Source: Telluria beijingensis (GTDB lineage Bacteria; Pseudomonadota; Gammaproteobacteria; Burkholderiales; Burkholderiaceae_D). Taken from it: DNA of 64,000 nt. The position numbers and the translations under genes were made by a program. The notes under the pieces are model-generated. The model was not told where the DNA came from. It saw only the letters and a list, made by a program, of their open reading frames with translations, and made no database searches. Positions 37,710 through 47,124 of the stretch are shown in pieces. Numbering within the stretch: the first letter of the stretch is position 1; the number at the start of each line of letters is the position of its first letter. The DNA is taken from assembly GCF_030770395.1 (NCBI RefSeq), contig NZ_CP132480.1, forward strand, positions 2,226,714-2,290,713. Reading direction: 5' to 3'.

Positions 37710-38373
37710 CCTGCTGCACCATGTAGCCGACGCCGCGCACGGTGCGGATCACGCCTTCGCCGATCTTCTTGCGCAGGTTGAAGATGTGGACGTCCAGGGT
37801 CTGGCTCTGGCCGCTTTGGCCATCCGCGGCGGGCAGCGCGCGTCGTTCCAGCTCGACCCGCGTCAAGACCCGGTTGGCCTGCTTCATGAGGGTCAGCAGC
37901 AGCGCGAACTCGGTCTTCGACAAGGTCACCGGCTGGCCGCCGCGCGTCACCGCCATGCGGTTCTCGTCGAGCACGATGTCGCCAGCCGTCCACAGGTTTT
38001 CTTCCAGCGTGCCGTGGGCGCGGCGCACGATGGCGCGCAGCCGCACCAGCAGTTCGGGAATCTCGAACGGCTTGATCAGGTAGTCGTCGGCGCCCAGGTC
38101 GAAGCCCTTCAGGCGGTCCTGCAGGCTGTCGCGCGCGCTGATGATCAATACCGGCAGGCGCACGCCGTCGGCGCGCAGCATACGCAGCAGGTCGTTGCCG
38201 TCGCCGTCGGGCAGGCCGAGGTCGAGCACCACCGCGTCGAACGCTTCGTCGCGGATGCGGGTCCCGGCATCGGCCGCCAGGCGCAGCCAGACGGCCGTGT
38301 GGCCCTCGTCCTGGAATACCGACAACAACGCCTGGCCGATGGCGAGATCGTCTTCGATCATGAGAATTTTCAT
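37702..38373 (-). CDS. OmpR-family response regulator (QseB/PmrA-like)
   Basis: A 223-residue regulator with an N-terminal receiver (MIEDD, phospho-Asp in VVLDLGLPDGDG, Thr/Ser switch in LIISARDS, Lys in LIKPFE) and a C-terminal winged helix (TLSKTEFALLLTLMKQAN, TLDVHIFNLRKKIGEGVIRTVRGVGYMV). The partner kinase follows with an 8-bp overlap. A direct repeat of CTTCAG spaced as expected for this family lies 46 bp upstream of the start, suggesting autoregulation. The gene is divergent from the maltodextrin operon. Confidence 0.92.
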   Translation of the reverse strand: MKILMIEDDLAIGQALLSVFQDEGHTAVWLRLAADAGTRIRDEAFDAVVLDLGLPDGDGNDLLRMLRADGVRLPVLIISARDSLQDRLKGFDLGADDYLIKPFEIPELLVRLRAIVRRAHGTLEENLWTAGDIVLDENRMAVTRGGQPVTLSKTEFALLLTLMKQANRVLTRVELERRALPAADGQSGQSQTLDVHIFNLRKKIGEGVIRTVRGVGYMVQQDA

Positions 38374-38418
38374 GGCGCGAGTTTACCAGTGTGGCGCGGC
38401 GCCGGCGTGGCGATCAAT

Positions 38419-38435
38419 CTTCAGATTCGCTTCAG
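38419..38435. promoter_or_regulatory. Candidate QseB/PmrA-type binding site
   Basis: CTTCAG-ATTCG-CTTCAG is a direct repeat of a hexamer with 5-bp spacing (11-bp period), the pattern used by PmrA/QseB regulators. It sits 46 bp upstream of the response regulator start and 88 bp upstream of the TonB receptor start, so it might link both promoters. Confidence 0.5.
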
Positions 38436-38522
38436 CCGCCGCGTTGACCTCGCCCGCGTGTTATTGGACCATCGCACCCAACCAGCATCAAGCTGGATTA
38501 AAACAACATCAGGAGACAGACA

Positions 38523-41384
38523 ATGACGACACGTCGGGATGGCGCGCGGCGCCAGGCTTTCCAGTTGCATCCGGTTGCAGGGGCTTGCGCCCTGTTGATG
38601 ATGATGGCGGCGCCGCTGCACGCGCAGGAAGCCGGCGCCCAGGACCCTGAAGACGCCGTCCGTCCGGCGGCCACGGTGACCGGCGAAGCCCCGATCGCCA
38701 CCGTCAACGTGTCCGGCATCCGGCGCGGCATCGAGGCGGCCATCGAGATCAAGCGCAACGCCACCTCGATCGTCGAAGCGGTATCCGCCGAGGACATCGG
38801 CAAGCTGCCCGACACCACCGTCGCCCAGTCGATTTCGCGCCTGTCGGGCGTGACCACCCAGCGCAGCAAGATCAACGGCAAGGCGACCGAAGTCAGCGTG
38901 CGCGGCATGTCGCCGACCTTCAACGGCTCGCTGCTCAACGGCCGCGAGCAAGCCTCCACCAGCGACGCGCGCAGCCCCGAATTCGACCTGTTCCCGTCCG
39001 AACTGACCGGCAGCGTGCTGGTCTACAAGACGCCGGACGCGAGCCTGATCGGCCAGGGCCTGGCCTCGACCATCGACCTGCGCACCCTGCGCCCGCTCGA
39101 CTTCGGCAAGCGCATGTTCGCGGCCAATGCGCGCAAGGAACGCATCGGCTTCGGTTCCGGCTCGGATCTCGGCTCGGGCCACCGCAAGACGCTGACCTAT
39201 GTCGACCAGTTCTTCGGCCGCAAGCTGGGCCTGTCGGTCGGCCTGACCTCGTTCAAGCAGGACAACGGCGGCGAGCTGAAATTCGACAGCTGGGGCGCCA
39301 ACACTGCCGACATCGACTACAACGGCCAGACCGTCAAGGCCATCAACGGCTTCATGGCCGAGACCTCGCGCCGCAAGGCCGAACGCGACGGCGCCTCGGT
39401 CACCCTGCAGTTCCGCCCCAACGACAAGTTCCGCTCGACGGCCGACCTGTTCTACTCGCGCGGCGAGGAAGCGACCAAGAAGACCGGCCTCGAAGGCGCC
39501 ATCGTCGGCGGCACCGGCATCTACGACCCGAACGCCGTGCTGACCGACGCCACCATCGAGAACGGCATCGTCACCGCCGGCACCTTCAGCAACTACAAGG
39601 GCGACGTGCGCAACCACATGTTCTCGAACAAGGACCGGCTGCTGTCGGTCGGCGTGAACAACGAGCTCAAGGTGGGCGAATGGCGCATCGTGAACGACCT
39701 GTCGTACTCGAAGGGCACCAAGCGCATCAGCAACTTCGAGACCATCGCCGGCCAGCCGGGCAATACGCCCGAAAGCCAGCTCGGCTCGATCAGCTACAGC
39801 GGCTTCAATGGCACCAACTACAATAGCGTGCGCTTCACGCCGAGCCTCGATTATTCGGACCGCAACGTGGCGCTGCTGACCGACGTCGCCGGCTGGGGCG
39901 GCGGCCCGCTGTCGCCGCAGGCCGGCTACGTGGCCCTGCCGACCATCGACGACAAGGTGCAGGCGGCGCGCCTGTCGGCCGAACGCGATGTCGAATGGGG
40001 GCCGCTGGCCGCCGTGCGCTTCGGCGTCAACTTCACCAAGCGCGACAAATCGCGCCTGGGCGAGGAAGGCCGCCTGTCGATCCGCGGCGGCGACGGCTAC
40101 GCCACGGCGCCGATTCCCGGCGCCGGCATCGACTATGCCGGCCCGACCGGCATCCCGGTCGCGTCCTTCGACCCGACCGGCAGCCTGGGCACGATCTACG
40201 ACATGAACCGCTGGGTCGACGCCACCGTGCTGGCGCGCGACTGGACGGTGGGCGAGAAGGTCACCACCGCCTACCTGATGGGCGAACTCGATGGCACCCT
40301 GGGACGGGTGCCGTACAGCGGCAATATCGGCGTGCAGGTGGTCGATACCCGCCAGCGCGCCAGCGGCAACCAGGTCGACCTGGCCAACTGCACCGGCATC
40401 ACCACCGACACCTGCCCGGCCGTGGTCAAGACCGGCGGCATCGACTACACCAAGGTGCTGCCAAGCCTGAACCTGACCTTCGACCTCGGCAACGACCAGC
40501 TGCTGCGCCTGGGCGCCGGCAAGCAGGTCTCGCGCGCCAACCTGGACAACCTCAAGGCCAGCATGAACTTCGGCCTGCAGAGCGCCACCGCCGACGACCC
40601 GGCGCTGACCGGCTTCGCCGGCAATCCGGAACTCAAGCCGTATGAAGCGCGCGCGCTCGACCTGTCGTACGAAAAATACTTCGGCAAGAAGGGGTATGTC
40701 AGCGCGGCGGTGTTCTACAAGAAGCTCGACAACTACGTGATCAACGCACCGCAGATGTTCGACTTCGCCCAGTACACCAGCCCGAGCACGCCGCTGCCGA
40801 CCACCGGCCAGTACGCCGGCTCGACGATCGGCTTCCTGACCATGCCGCAGAACGGGCAGGGCGGCATCATGCGCGGCATCGAGCTGTCGGCCAACCTGCC
40901 GTTCGGCCTGGTGGTGAACGCGCTCGACGGCTTCGGCATGCAGGTCAACCATTCGCATACCGATTCCTCGGTGCGCCTGCCGACCAGCGCCTTCGTCACC
41001 GGCAGCAATGCGCCGGTGTTCAATGGTGCGGTCGACGAGATCGGGCTGCCTGGCCTGTCGCGCAACGTCACCAGCCTGCGCCTGTACTACGAGAAGCACG
41101 GCCTGCAGGTGTCGCTGGCGGCCTATCGCCGCTCGAGCTTCATCGGCCAGATCCTGGACTACCGCAGCGAATCGCAGTTCACCTTCATCAAGGGCGAGAC
41201 GATTGCCGATGCCCAGGTCTCCTACGATTTCCAGGGTGGCATGCTTCAGGGCTGGTCGGTGTTCCTGCAAGGGCATAACCTGACCAACGAACCGTTCCGC
41301 GAGTACACCAGCGATCCGAAGGTGTTCACGAACACCGTCAACTTCGGCCGCACCTACTCGGCGGGTCTCAACTACAAGTTCTGA
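38523..41384 (+). CDS. TonB-dependent receptor for maltodextrins (carbohydrate type)
   Basis: A 953-residue TonB-dependent receptor of the Caulobacter/Xanthomonas carbohydrate type: after a signal peptide (ends APLHAQ), VNVSGIRRGIEAAIEIKRNATSIV, EDIGKLPDTTVAQSISRLSGV and VSVRGMSPTFNGSLLNGRE are typical of that group. The barrel ends NTVNFGRTYSAGLNYKF. It heads an operon with a secreted GH13 amylase (2 bp downstream) and a GH97 glucosidase, so it most likely brings starch-derived oligosaccharides through the outer membrane. AGGAGA at 38509-38514 precedes the ATG. No SusD-like lipoprotein is present, as usual outside Bacteroidetes. Confidence 0.9.
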   Translation: MTTRRDGARRQAFQLHPVAGACALLMMMAAPLHAQEAGAQDPEDAVRPAATVTGEAPIATVNVSGIRRGIEAAIEIKRNATSIVEAVSAEDIGKLPDTTVAQSISRLSGVTTQRSKINGKATEVSVRGMSPTFNGSLLNGREQASTSDARSPEFDLFPSELTGSVLVYKTPDASLIGQGLASTIDLRTLRPLDFGKRMFAANARKERIGFGSGSDLGSGHRKTLTYVDQFFGRKLGLSVGLTSFKQDNGGELKFDSWGANTADIDYNGQTVKAINGFMAETSRRKAERDGASVTLQFRPNDKFRSTADLFYSRGEEATKKTGLEGAIVGGTGIYDPNAVLTDATIENGIVTAGTFSNYKGDVRNHMFSNKDRLLSVGVNNELKVGEWRIVNDLSYSKGTKRISNFETIAGQPGNTPESQLGSISYSGFNGTNYNSVRFTPSLDYSDRNVALLTDVAGWGGGPLSPQAGYVALPTIDDKVQAARLSAERDVEWGPLAAVRFGVNFTKRDKSRLGEEGRLSIRGGDGYATAPIPGAGIDYAGPTGIPVASFDPTGSLGTIYDMNRWVDATVLARDWTVGEKVTTAYLMGELDGTLGRVPYSGNIGVQVVDTRQRASGNQVDLANCTGITTDTCPAVVKTGGIDYTKVLPSLNLTFDLGNDQLLRLGAGKQVSRANLDNLKASMNFGLQSATADDPALTGFAGNPELKPYEARALDLSYEKYFGKKGYVSAAVFYKKLDNYVINAPQMFDFAQYTSPSTPLPTTGQYAGSTIGFLTMPQNGQGGIMRGIELSANLPFGLVVNALDGFGMQVNHSHTDSSVRLPTSAFVTGSNAPVFNGAVDEIGLPGLSRNVTSLRLYYEKHGLQVSLAAYRRSSFIGQILDYRSESQFTFIKGETIADAQVSYDFQGGMLQGWSVFLQGHNLTNEPFREYTSDPKVFTNTVNFGRTYSAGLNYKF

Positions 41385-41386
41385 CC

Positions 41387-42793
41387 ATGAATGGATTGCC
41401 CATGAAGCCCACATTCGTCCACATGTTTGCAGCGCTGTCGCTGCTGGCTGCTGCCCCGGCGGCGCTGGCGGCGCCCGTCGCCGATCCGTATCAGCCGCAA
41501 GAGTACGTCCAGTTCCAGCACGCCGACTGGACGAAGAACGCCAGCATCTACCAGATCAACACGCGCCAGTTCACGCAGGAGGGCACGTTCAGGGCCGCCA
41601 CCCTCCAGCTGCCGCGCCTGAAGGAGCTGGGTGTCGACATCCTGTGGCTGATGCCGATCCACCCGATCGGCGAAGTCAAGCGCAAGGGTTCCCTGGGCAG
41701 TCCGTACGCGGTGCGCGACTTCCGCGCCGTGAACCCCGAACTGGGCACGCTGACCGACCTGAAGGCATTCGTGGGCCGGGCCCACGCACTGGGCCTGCGC
41801 GTGATCATCGACTGGGTCGGCAACCATACCTCGTGGGACAACGTCCTGATGACGCAGCACCCGGACTGGTACGCGAAGGGGCCGGATGGCAAGCCGCAGC
41901 CGACGCCCTGGTTCAACTGGGACGACATCATCGACCTCGACTACGGCAAGCCGGAACTGCGCCGCTACATGACGGACGCAATGAAATACTGGGTGCAGGA
42001 AGCCGGCATCGATGGCTACCGGGTCGATGCCGCCGGCCTGGTGCCGCAGGACTTCTGGGACCATGCCAGCCGCGAGCTGCGCGCCATCAAGCCGGTGTTC
42101 ATGCTGGCCGAGTGGGAGAGCCGCGACATGCACCGCGAGGCTTTCGACGCCAGCTATGCCTGGACCTGGTGGGAAGCGCTGCACGATATCGCGCGCGGCC
42201 GTTCCGACGCCACCCGCCTGCATGCCTACTACGCCTGGAACAATAAGTTCTATCCGCGCCAGGCCTATCGCATGCTGTACACGACGAACCACGACAAGAA
42301 CGCCTGGGACGGCACCGAGTTCGAGGCCTTCGGCCCGGCGGTCGACGCGGCCATCGTGTTCAGCTTCGTCAGCGAAGGCATCCCGATGATCTACAACGGC
42401 CAGGAAGCAGGCAACACGAAGCGCCTGGCCTTCTTCGAGCGCGACCCGATCGCGTGGAAGGACTCGCCCTATACGGCGTTCTACAAGAAGCTGATCGCGC
42501 TCAAGAAGGGCAATACGGCGCTGTGGAACGGCGAATTCGGCGCCCGGATGGTGCAGGTGCCGAACAACGTTCCGCAGCAGGTCCTGAGCTTCGTGCGTGC
42601 CAACGACAAGGACAAGGTGTTCGTCGCATTGAACCTGTCGGACAAGCCGGCCAGGGCCACCTTCGAGAATAAGCTGCAACCCGCGCTGCACCACGGCGCT
42701 TACCGCGATTTCGCCACCGGCGCAAAGGTGGACGTGGGCGCGTCGACCAATTTTGAAATGGCACCGTGGAGTTACCGCGTGCTGGTGAAGTAA
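41387..42793 (+). CDS. Secreted GH13 alpha-amylase family enzyme
   Basis: A 468-residue glycoside hydrolase with a signal peptide (ends ALAAPV). The GH13 regions are intact: region I DWVGNHTS, region II GYRVDAA with nucleophile Asp214, region III MLAEWE with acid/base Glu242, and region IV TTNHDKN with Asp303. The barrel is followed by a small C-terminal beta-domain (PALHHGAYRDF ... PWSYRVLVK). It would cut alpha-1,4 glucans in the periplasm or outside the cell. Two starts fit: ATG 41387 and ATG 41402 (MKPTFVHMF), the latter giving a more usual signal peptide. It lies in the operon between receptor and GH97 gene. Confidence 0.92.
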   Translation: MNGLPMKPTFVHMFAALSLLAAAPAALAAPVADPYQPQEYVQFQHADWTKNASIYQINTRQFTQEGTFRAATLQLPRLKELGVDILWLMPIHPIGEVKRKGSLGSPYAVRDFRAVNPELGTLTDLKAFVGRAHALGLRVIIDWVGNHTSWDNVLMTQHPDWYAKGPDGKPQPTPWFNWDDIIDLDYGKPELRRYMTDAMKYWVQEAGIDGYRVDAAGLVPQDFWDHASRELRAIKPVFMLAEWESRDMHREAFDASYAWTWWEALHDIARGRSDATRLHAYYAWNNKFYPRQAYRMLYTTNHDKNAWDGTEFEAFGPAVDAAIVFSFVSEGIPMIYNGQEAGNTKRLAFFERDPIAWKDSPYTAFYKKLIALKKGNTALWNGEFGARMVQVPNNVPQQVLSFVRANDKDKVFVALNLSDKPARATFENKLQPALHHGAYRDFATGAKVDVGASTNFEMAPWSYRVLVK

Positions 42794-42805
42794 ACAAGGA
42801 GAGAT

Positions 42806-44863
42806 ATGGTTTCCAGATTCATGAATGTCAGCCTGGCCACGCATTGCTGCGTGGTGCTGGGCATGGTGGTGAGCAGCAGCGCTTTTGCTGCCGAGGCGAT
42901 GAGCGCGAGCGTGGAGTCGCCGGGCAAGGTGCTGAACGTGTCGGTGCAGGTCGCGCCGGACGGGCGCCTGTCGTACCAGGTCGAGCGCAAGGGCCAGCCG
43001 GTGATCGCGCCGTCGCGCCTGGGCTTCGTGCTGGGCAGCGACAAGCCGCTGGATTCGGGTTTCAAGATCGAACGCCAGGTCGTCACCGACCATGACAGCA
43101 GCTGGGAACAACCGTGGGGCGAGCGCCGCACGGTGCGCAACAACTACCGCCAGATGCGGGTCGATGTGAAAAAGAACGACGGCCGCCGCCTGGCGATCGT
43201 GTTCCGCGTGTACGACGACGGCCTGGGCTTCTGCTACGAGTTCCCCAAGCTGCCGAACAACCGTGCGACCCACATCGCCGACGAGCTGACCGAATTCGTG
43301 GTGGCCCAGCCGGCCACCGCCTGGTGGCAGCAGGCGGGCGAAGTCTGGGCCCTCGAATACCCGATCCAGAAGTCGCCATTGCGCGAAGTCGGCATGGCCA
43401 ACACCCCGATGACGGTGCGCATGGAGAACGGCACCCACATCGCCTTCCACGAAGCGGCCCTGGTCGACTATGCCTCGATGTGGCTGCGCCGGGTCGAAGG
43501 CCAGCGCCTGCGCGCCCACCTCACGCCATCGGCCACCGGCAATCCTGTCGTGCGCACCGGCGCCTTCACCACCCCGTGGCGCACGATGCAGATCGCGGAC
43601 GACGCGGCGGGCCTCTACATGTCGGACCTGGTGCTGAACCTGAACGAGCCGAACAAGCTGGGCGACGTTTCCTGGGTCAAGCCGTCGAAGTACGTCGGCG
43701 TGTGGTGGGACATGCACCTCGAGACCAAGTCGTGGGCCTCGGGGCCGAAGCATGGCGCCACCACCGAGTACACCAAGCGCTACATCGACTTCGCGGCCAA
43801 GCACGGCTTCCGTGGCGTGCTGGTCGAGGGCTGGAACCCGGGCTGGGACAGCGACTGGGCCGGCAATGGCCTGGACATGGACTTCACCCGTGCACACCCG
43901 AGCTTCGACATCGCCGCCGTGACGGCGTACGGCAAGCAGAAGGGCGTGCACCTGATCGGCCACCACGAGACGGGCGGCAACGTCGCCCACTACGAGAAGC
44001 AGATGGACGCGGCCTTCAAGCTGTATGCGAAACACGGCGTGGACAGCATCAAGACCGGCTACGTGACCGATGGCGGCGCGGCCCAGTTCATGGGCAAGAA
44101 CGGCAAGGTCCATTTCGGCTACACCGACTCGCAAGAGGGCGTGCGCCATTACCAGAAAGTGGTCGAGGAGGCGGCGCGCTACAGGATCGCGATCAACACC
44201 CATGAGCCGGTGAAGGACACCGGCCTGCGCCGCACCTACCCGAACTGGATCTCGCGCGAAGGCGCACGCGGCGTCGAGTACAACGCCTGGGGCAATCCGG
44301 TCAACAGCGTCGAGCACGAGGCCAACCTGGTGTTCACCCGCATGCTGAGCGGCCCGCTGGACTACACGCCGGGCATCCTGAGCCTGGAAGGCAAGGACAA
44401 GCGGCCATTCAACTCGACCCAGGCCAAGCAACTGGCCAACTTCGTGGTGATCTATTCGCCGGTGCAGATGGCGGCCGACCTGATCGAGCACTACGAGCGC
44501 TATCCGGGCCCGTTCCAGTTCATCAAGGACGTCCCGGCCGACTGGGAAGACACCCGCGTGCCGCATGGTGCGGTGGGCGAATACGTGACCATCGTGCGCA
44601 AGGACCGCAATTCCGATGCCTGGTACGTCGGTTCGGTCACCGACGCCAACAAGCGCATGCTGGACCTGAAGCTGGACTTCCTGGATGCCGGCAAGACTTA
44701 TGTGGCCGAGATCTACCGCGACGGAGACAACGCCGACTACCGCGACGACAAGCGCCGTTTCGACATCGCGATCGAGAAGCGCAACGTGACCAGTGCCGAC
44801 ACCATCAAGATGGTGCTGGCGCCCGGTGGCGGACAGGCGATTCGCCTGGCGCCGGTGAAGTAA
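42806..44863 (+). CDS. GH97 alpha-glucosidase (SusB-like, inverting type)
   Basis: A 685-residue secreted GH97 enzyme with a signal peptide (ends SSAFAA), an N-terminal beta-supersandwich (LSYQVERKGQPVI), the catalytic barrel from about residue 290 (KYVGVWWDMHLE, GVLVEGWNPGWDSDW, LIGHHETGGN, DSIKTGYV) and a C-terminal beta-domain. Glu467 (NTHEPVK) and Glu491 (ARGVEYNAW) are 24 residues apart, exactly as the general base Glu508 and acid Glu532 of SusB, so the inverting, Ca-dependent subtype is expected. It releases glucose from maltooligosaccharides. It starts 12 bp after the amylase stop, with AAGGAG before the ATG. Confidence 0.92.
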   Translation: MVSRFMNVSLATHCCVVLGMVVSSSAFAAEAMSASVESPGKVLNVSVQVAPDGRLSYQVERKGQPVIAPSRLGFVLGSDKPLDSGFKIERQVVTDHDSSWEQPWGERRTVRNNYRQMRVDVKKNDGRRLAIVFRVYDDGLGFCYEFPKLPNNRATHIADELTEFVVAQPATAWWQQAGEVWALEYPIQKSPLREVGMANTPMTVRMENGTHIAFHEAALVDYASMWLRRVEGQRLRAHLTPSATGNPVVRTGAFTTPWRTMQIADDAAGLYMSDLVLNLNEPNKLGDVSWVKPSKYVGVWWDMHLETKSWASGPKHGATTEYTKRYIDFAAKHGFRGVLVEGWNPGWDSDWAGNGLDMDFTRAHPSFDIAAVTAYGKQKGVHLIGHHETGGNVAHYEKQMDAAFKLYAKHGVDSIKTGYVTDGGAAQFMGKNGKVHFGYTDSQEGVRHYQKVVEEAARYRIAINTHEPVKDTGLRRTYPNWISREGARGVEYNAWGNPVNSVEHEANLVFTRMLSGPLDYTPGILSLEGKDKRPFNSTQAKQLANFVVIYSPVQMAADLIEHYERYPGPFQFIKDVPADWEDTRVPHGAVGEYVTIVRKDRNSDAWYVGSVTDANKRMLDLKLDFLDAGKTYVAEIYRDGDNADYRDDKRRFDIAIEKRNVTSADTIKMVLAPGGGQAIRLAPVK

Positions 44864-44868
44864 GCCGT

Positions 44869-44900
44869 TGCATGGGCCGGAATCCTCTCCGGCCCATGCA
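44869..44900 (+). terminator. Hairpin after the GH97 gene
   Basis: A perfect 12-bp stem TGCATGGGCCGG / CCGGCCCATGCA with an 8-base loop lies 6 bp past the stop codon. No U-tract follows, so it is either a weak terminator or an mRNA 3'-end stabiliser of the maltodextrin operon. Confidence 0.6.
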
Positions 44901-44968
44901 CGTTCGGCCAAATTGGCATATGCTGCTGGATTGTCCATACTGCTGGCGCAATCCGGTCACGCTGTTCC

Positions 44969-46180
44969 ATGTCCACACCATCGTCTTCCCCTACCACGAT
45001 CGCCCCCGCCGCTTCCGGCACCGTGATGCAGATCCTGTTCTCGGTCGCCTTCGTCCATCTGCTCAACGACTGCGTGCAGGCGGTGCTGCCGTCGATCTAC
45101 CCGCTCCTGAAGCATGAATTCGACCTGAGCTTCACCCAGGTCGGCCTGATCACGCTGACCTTCCAGTGCACCGCCTCGCTGCTGCAGCCCTGGATCGGCC
45201 TGTACACCGACAAGCGCCCGATTCCCTTCCTTCTGCCGGTCGGGATGTGCGTGACCCTGATGGGCGTGGGCCTGCTGGCCTGGGCCAACAGCTTCCCGAT
45301 GCTGCTGACCGCGGCGGCGATGATCGGCGTCGGTTCCTCGACCTTCCACCCCGAGGCCTCGCGCGTGGCGCGCCTGGCGTCCGGTGGCCGCTTCGGCTTC
45401 GCGCAATCGCTGTTCCAGGTCGGCGGCAACGCCGGTTCGGCGCTCGGGCCATTGCTGGCGGCTGCCATCGTGGTCGGGCGCGGGCAGGGCGAGATCGCCT
45501 GGTTCATGCTGCTGGTGCTGGTCGCGGTGGCGGTGCTGGTGGGCGTGAGCCGCTGGTACAGCAACCACCTGATGACCATGATCAAGAAGGCCGCGCAGCA
45601 CGCCGGCCCGGAGCTGCCGCGCAAGAAGGTGATCCAGGCGCTGGTGGTGCTGGCGCTGCTGGTATTCTCCAAGTACATTTACATGGCCAGCCTGCAGAGC
45701 TATTACACTTTCTTTTTGATCGACAAATTCCACCTGCCGGTCGGCACCGCCCAGCTGTACCTGTTCCTGTTCCTGGCCTCGGTGGCGGTAGGCACCTTCG
45801 CCGGCGGCCCGATCGGCGACAGGATCGGCCGCAAGCGCGTGATCTGGTTCTCGATCCTGGGCGCGGCGCCGTTCACCATCGCGCTGCCGTATGCGAACCT
45901 GTTCTGGACCGGCGTGCTGTCGGTCGTGATCGGGCTGGTGATGTCGTCGGCGTTTTCGGCCATCGTGGTCTTTGCCCAGGAACTGGTGCCGGGCAAGGTC
46001 GGCCTGATCTCGGGCATCTTCTTCGGCCTGATGTTCGGCATCAGCGGCGTGGGCGCGGCGGCCATGGGCCATATCGCTGACATCCACGGCATCGAGCAGG
46101 TGTACCGCATCGCGTCCTTCCTGCCGCTGCTGGGCATCATGGCGGCGCTGCTGCCGAAGATCGAGGGGGCGCGGCGCTAA
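44969..46180 (+). CDS. fsr: Fosmidomycin-resistance-type MFS transporter Fsr
   Basis: A 403-residue 12-helix MFS protein that aligns with E. coli Fsr along its full length: HLLNDCVQAVLPSIYPLLKHEFDLSFTQVGLITLTFQ, GSSTFHPEASRVARLASGGRFG (split here for length: the segment runs through about residues 130-150), FSKYIYMASLQSYYTFFL, and GDRIGRKRVIWFSILG. Fsr exports fosmidomycin and related compounds. It lies behind the maltodextrin operon but is separated by a hairpin and 105 bp, and is not obviously part of that pathway. It converges with sdpI, 6 bp away. Confidence 0.92.
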   Translation: MSTPSSSPTTIAPAASGTVMQILFSVAFVHLLNDCVQAVLPSIYPLLKHEFDLSFTQVGLITLTFQCTASLLQPWIGLYTDKRPIPFLLPVGMCVTLMGVGLLAWANSFPMLLTAAAMIGVGSSTFHPEASRVARLASGGRFGFAQSLFQVGGNAGSALGPLLAAAIVVGRGQGEIAWFMLLVLVAVAVLVGVSRWYSNHLMTMIKKAAQHAGPELPRKKVIQALVVLALLVFSKYIYMASLQSYYTFFLIDKFHLPVGTAQLYLFLFLASVAVGTFAGGPIGDRIGRKRVIWFSILGAAPFTIALPYANLFWTGVLSVVIGLVMSSAFSAIVVFAQELVPGKVGLISGIFFGLMFGISGVGAAAMGHIADIHGIEQVYRIASFLPLLGIMAALLPKIEGARR

Positions 46181-46186
46181 CCCCGT

Positions 46187-46831
46187 TCACAGCGCGCCGC
46201 GCCGTTCCAGGCGCTTGTAGTACAGCAGCGACCACGCGGCCGGCAGCAGGGCGGAGCCGACCAGGACGGCGATCGCCCAGCCGGCTGGCGCGCGCAGCAG
46301 CAGCATCAGCAGGGCCAGGGCGGCGCCCGCCACCATCGAACGCGCGGCCATCCGGTGCGTGGCGTACCAGACCCGCCCGTTGGCCAGTGCCCACGGCGTG
46401 CGCACCCCGAACCAGAAATTGCGGCGCACCTTGCCCATCACATTGCCGGTGAAGGCGAACAGCAGCGCCAGGCCGGCCAGCGCGGCGCGGCCGATGTCCA
46501 CCCCGCCCGCATGGGCCGACCAGGCGTGCAGGCACTGCATGTAGCCGAGGAAGGCGACCACCATCACGCCGCCCTGCCACCAGGTGGGCGCGAAGGCGTC
46601 GATCGTGAAGCGCTGCGGCGACAGCGACGGCAGCGCGATCCAGGCGGCGATCGCCGCCAGCATCAAGCCGCTGTAGGCGAAGATCGCCATGCGCGGGCTG
46701 AAGCCGTCGGCCACGCCGTCGGCGTTCCAGTGAGTCGGGATCGATTCTGGCAGGGCGGGATACAGCCAGGCGCAGAAGGCAAACGCCGCCAGGGTCAGCA
46801 GGGCGGATAGCAGCAGGAACCGTTTCTTCAT
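46187..46831 (-). CDS. SdpI family membrane protein
   Basis: A 214-residue protein with six hydrophobic helices. The N-terminal DUF1648 motif LPESIPTHWNADGVADG is followed by the SdpI signature FTGNVMGKVRRNFWFGVRTPWALANGRVWYATHR. In Bacillus, SdpI gives immunity to the SdpC toxin and binds the repressor SdpR at the membrane. Here it is coupled by a 4-bp overlap to an SdpR-type repressor gene, so the regulatory pair is kept, but no SdpABC toxin genes are in the window. It might sense membrane damage or a foreign peptide. Confidence 0.9.
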   Translation of the reverse strand: MKKRFLLLSALLTLAAFAFCAWLYPALPESIPTHWNADGVADGFSPRMAIFAYSGLMLAAIAAWIALPSLSPQRFTIDAFAPTWWQGGVMVVAFLGYMQCLHAWSAHAGGVDIGRAALAGLALLFAFTGNVMGKVRRNFWFGVRTPWALANGRVWYATHRMAARSMVAGAALALLMLLLRAPAGWAIAVLVGSALLPAAWSLLYYKRLERRGAL

Positions 46832-47115
46832 TTTTTCTCTCCTTGTTTGCCTTGCGCGAGGTCGACGGTCCAGGCCAGCACGTCTTCGAGCACGGTCGTG
46901 TTCAGCGCATACCAGATGGTCTGGCCTTCGCGCCGGCTGGTGATCAAACCAGCCGCCTTCAGGACCGAGAAATGGTGCGACATGGTCGGCTTGGTCATGT
47001 CGAAATGCGCCGCCACCTCGCCCGCATTCATCTCTTCATGCCGCAGCAGGCGCAGGATCTCGCGCCGGGTCGGGTCGGCGATGGCCTTGAAGACGTCGTT
47101 GAGCGGGACGGACAT
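46828..47115 (-). CDS. SdpR-type ArsR-family repressor
   Basis: A 95-residue winged-helix repressor: LNDVFKAIADPTRREILRLLR, the recognition helix MTKPTMSHHFSVLKAAGLI, and the wing REGQTIWYALN. It lacks the Cys-rich metal site of ArsR/SmtB. The HxF-rich motif and C-terminal LEDVLAWTVDL are typical of SdpR, the autorepressor that is released by sequestration to SdpI at the membrane. Its stop overlaps the sdpI-like start by 4 bp. A perfect palindrome 9 bp upstream of the start is its likely operator. Confidence 0.9.
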   Translation of the reverse strand: MSVPLNDVFKAIADPTRREILRLLRHEEMNAGEVAAHFDMTKPTMSHHFSVLKAAGLITSRREGQTIWYALNTTVLEDVLAWTVDLAQGKQGEKK

Positions 47116-47124
47116 TCGATAAGT

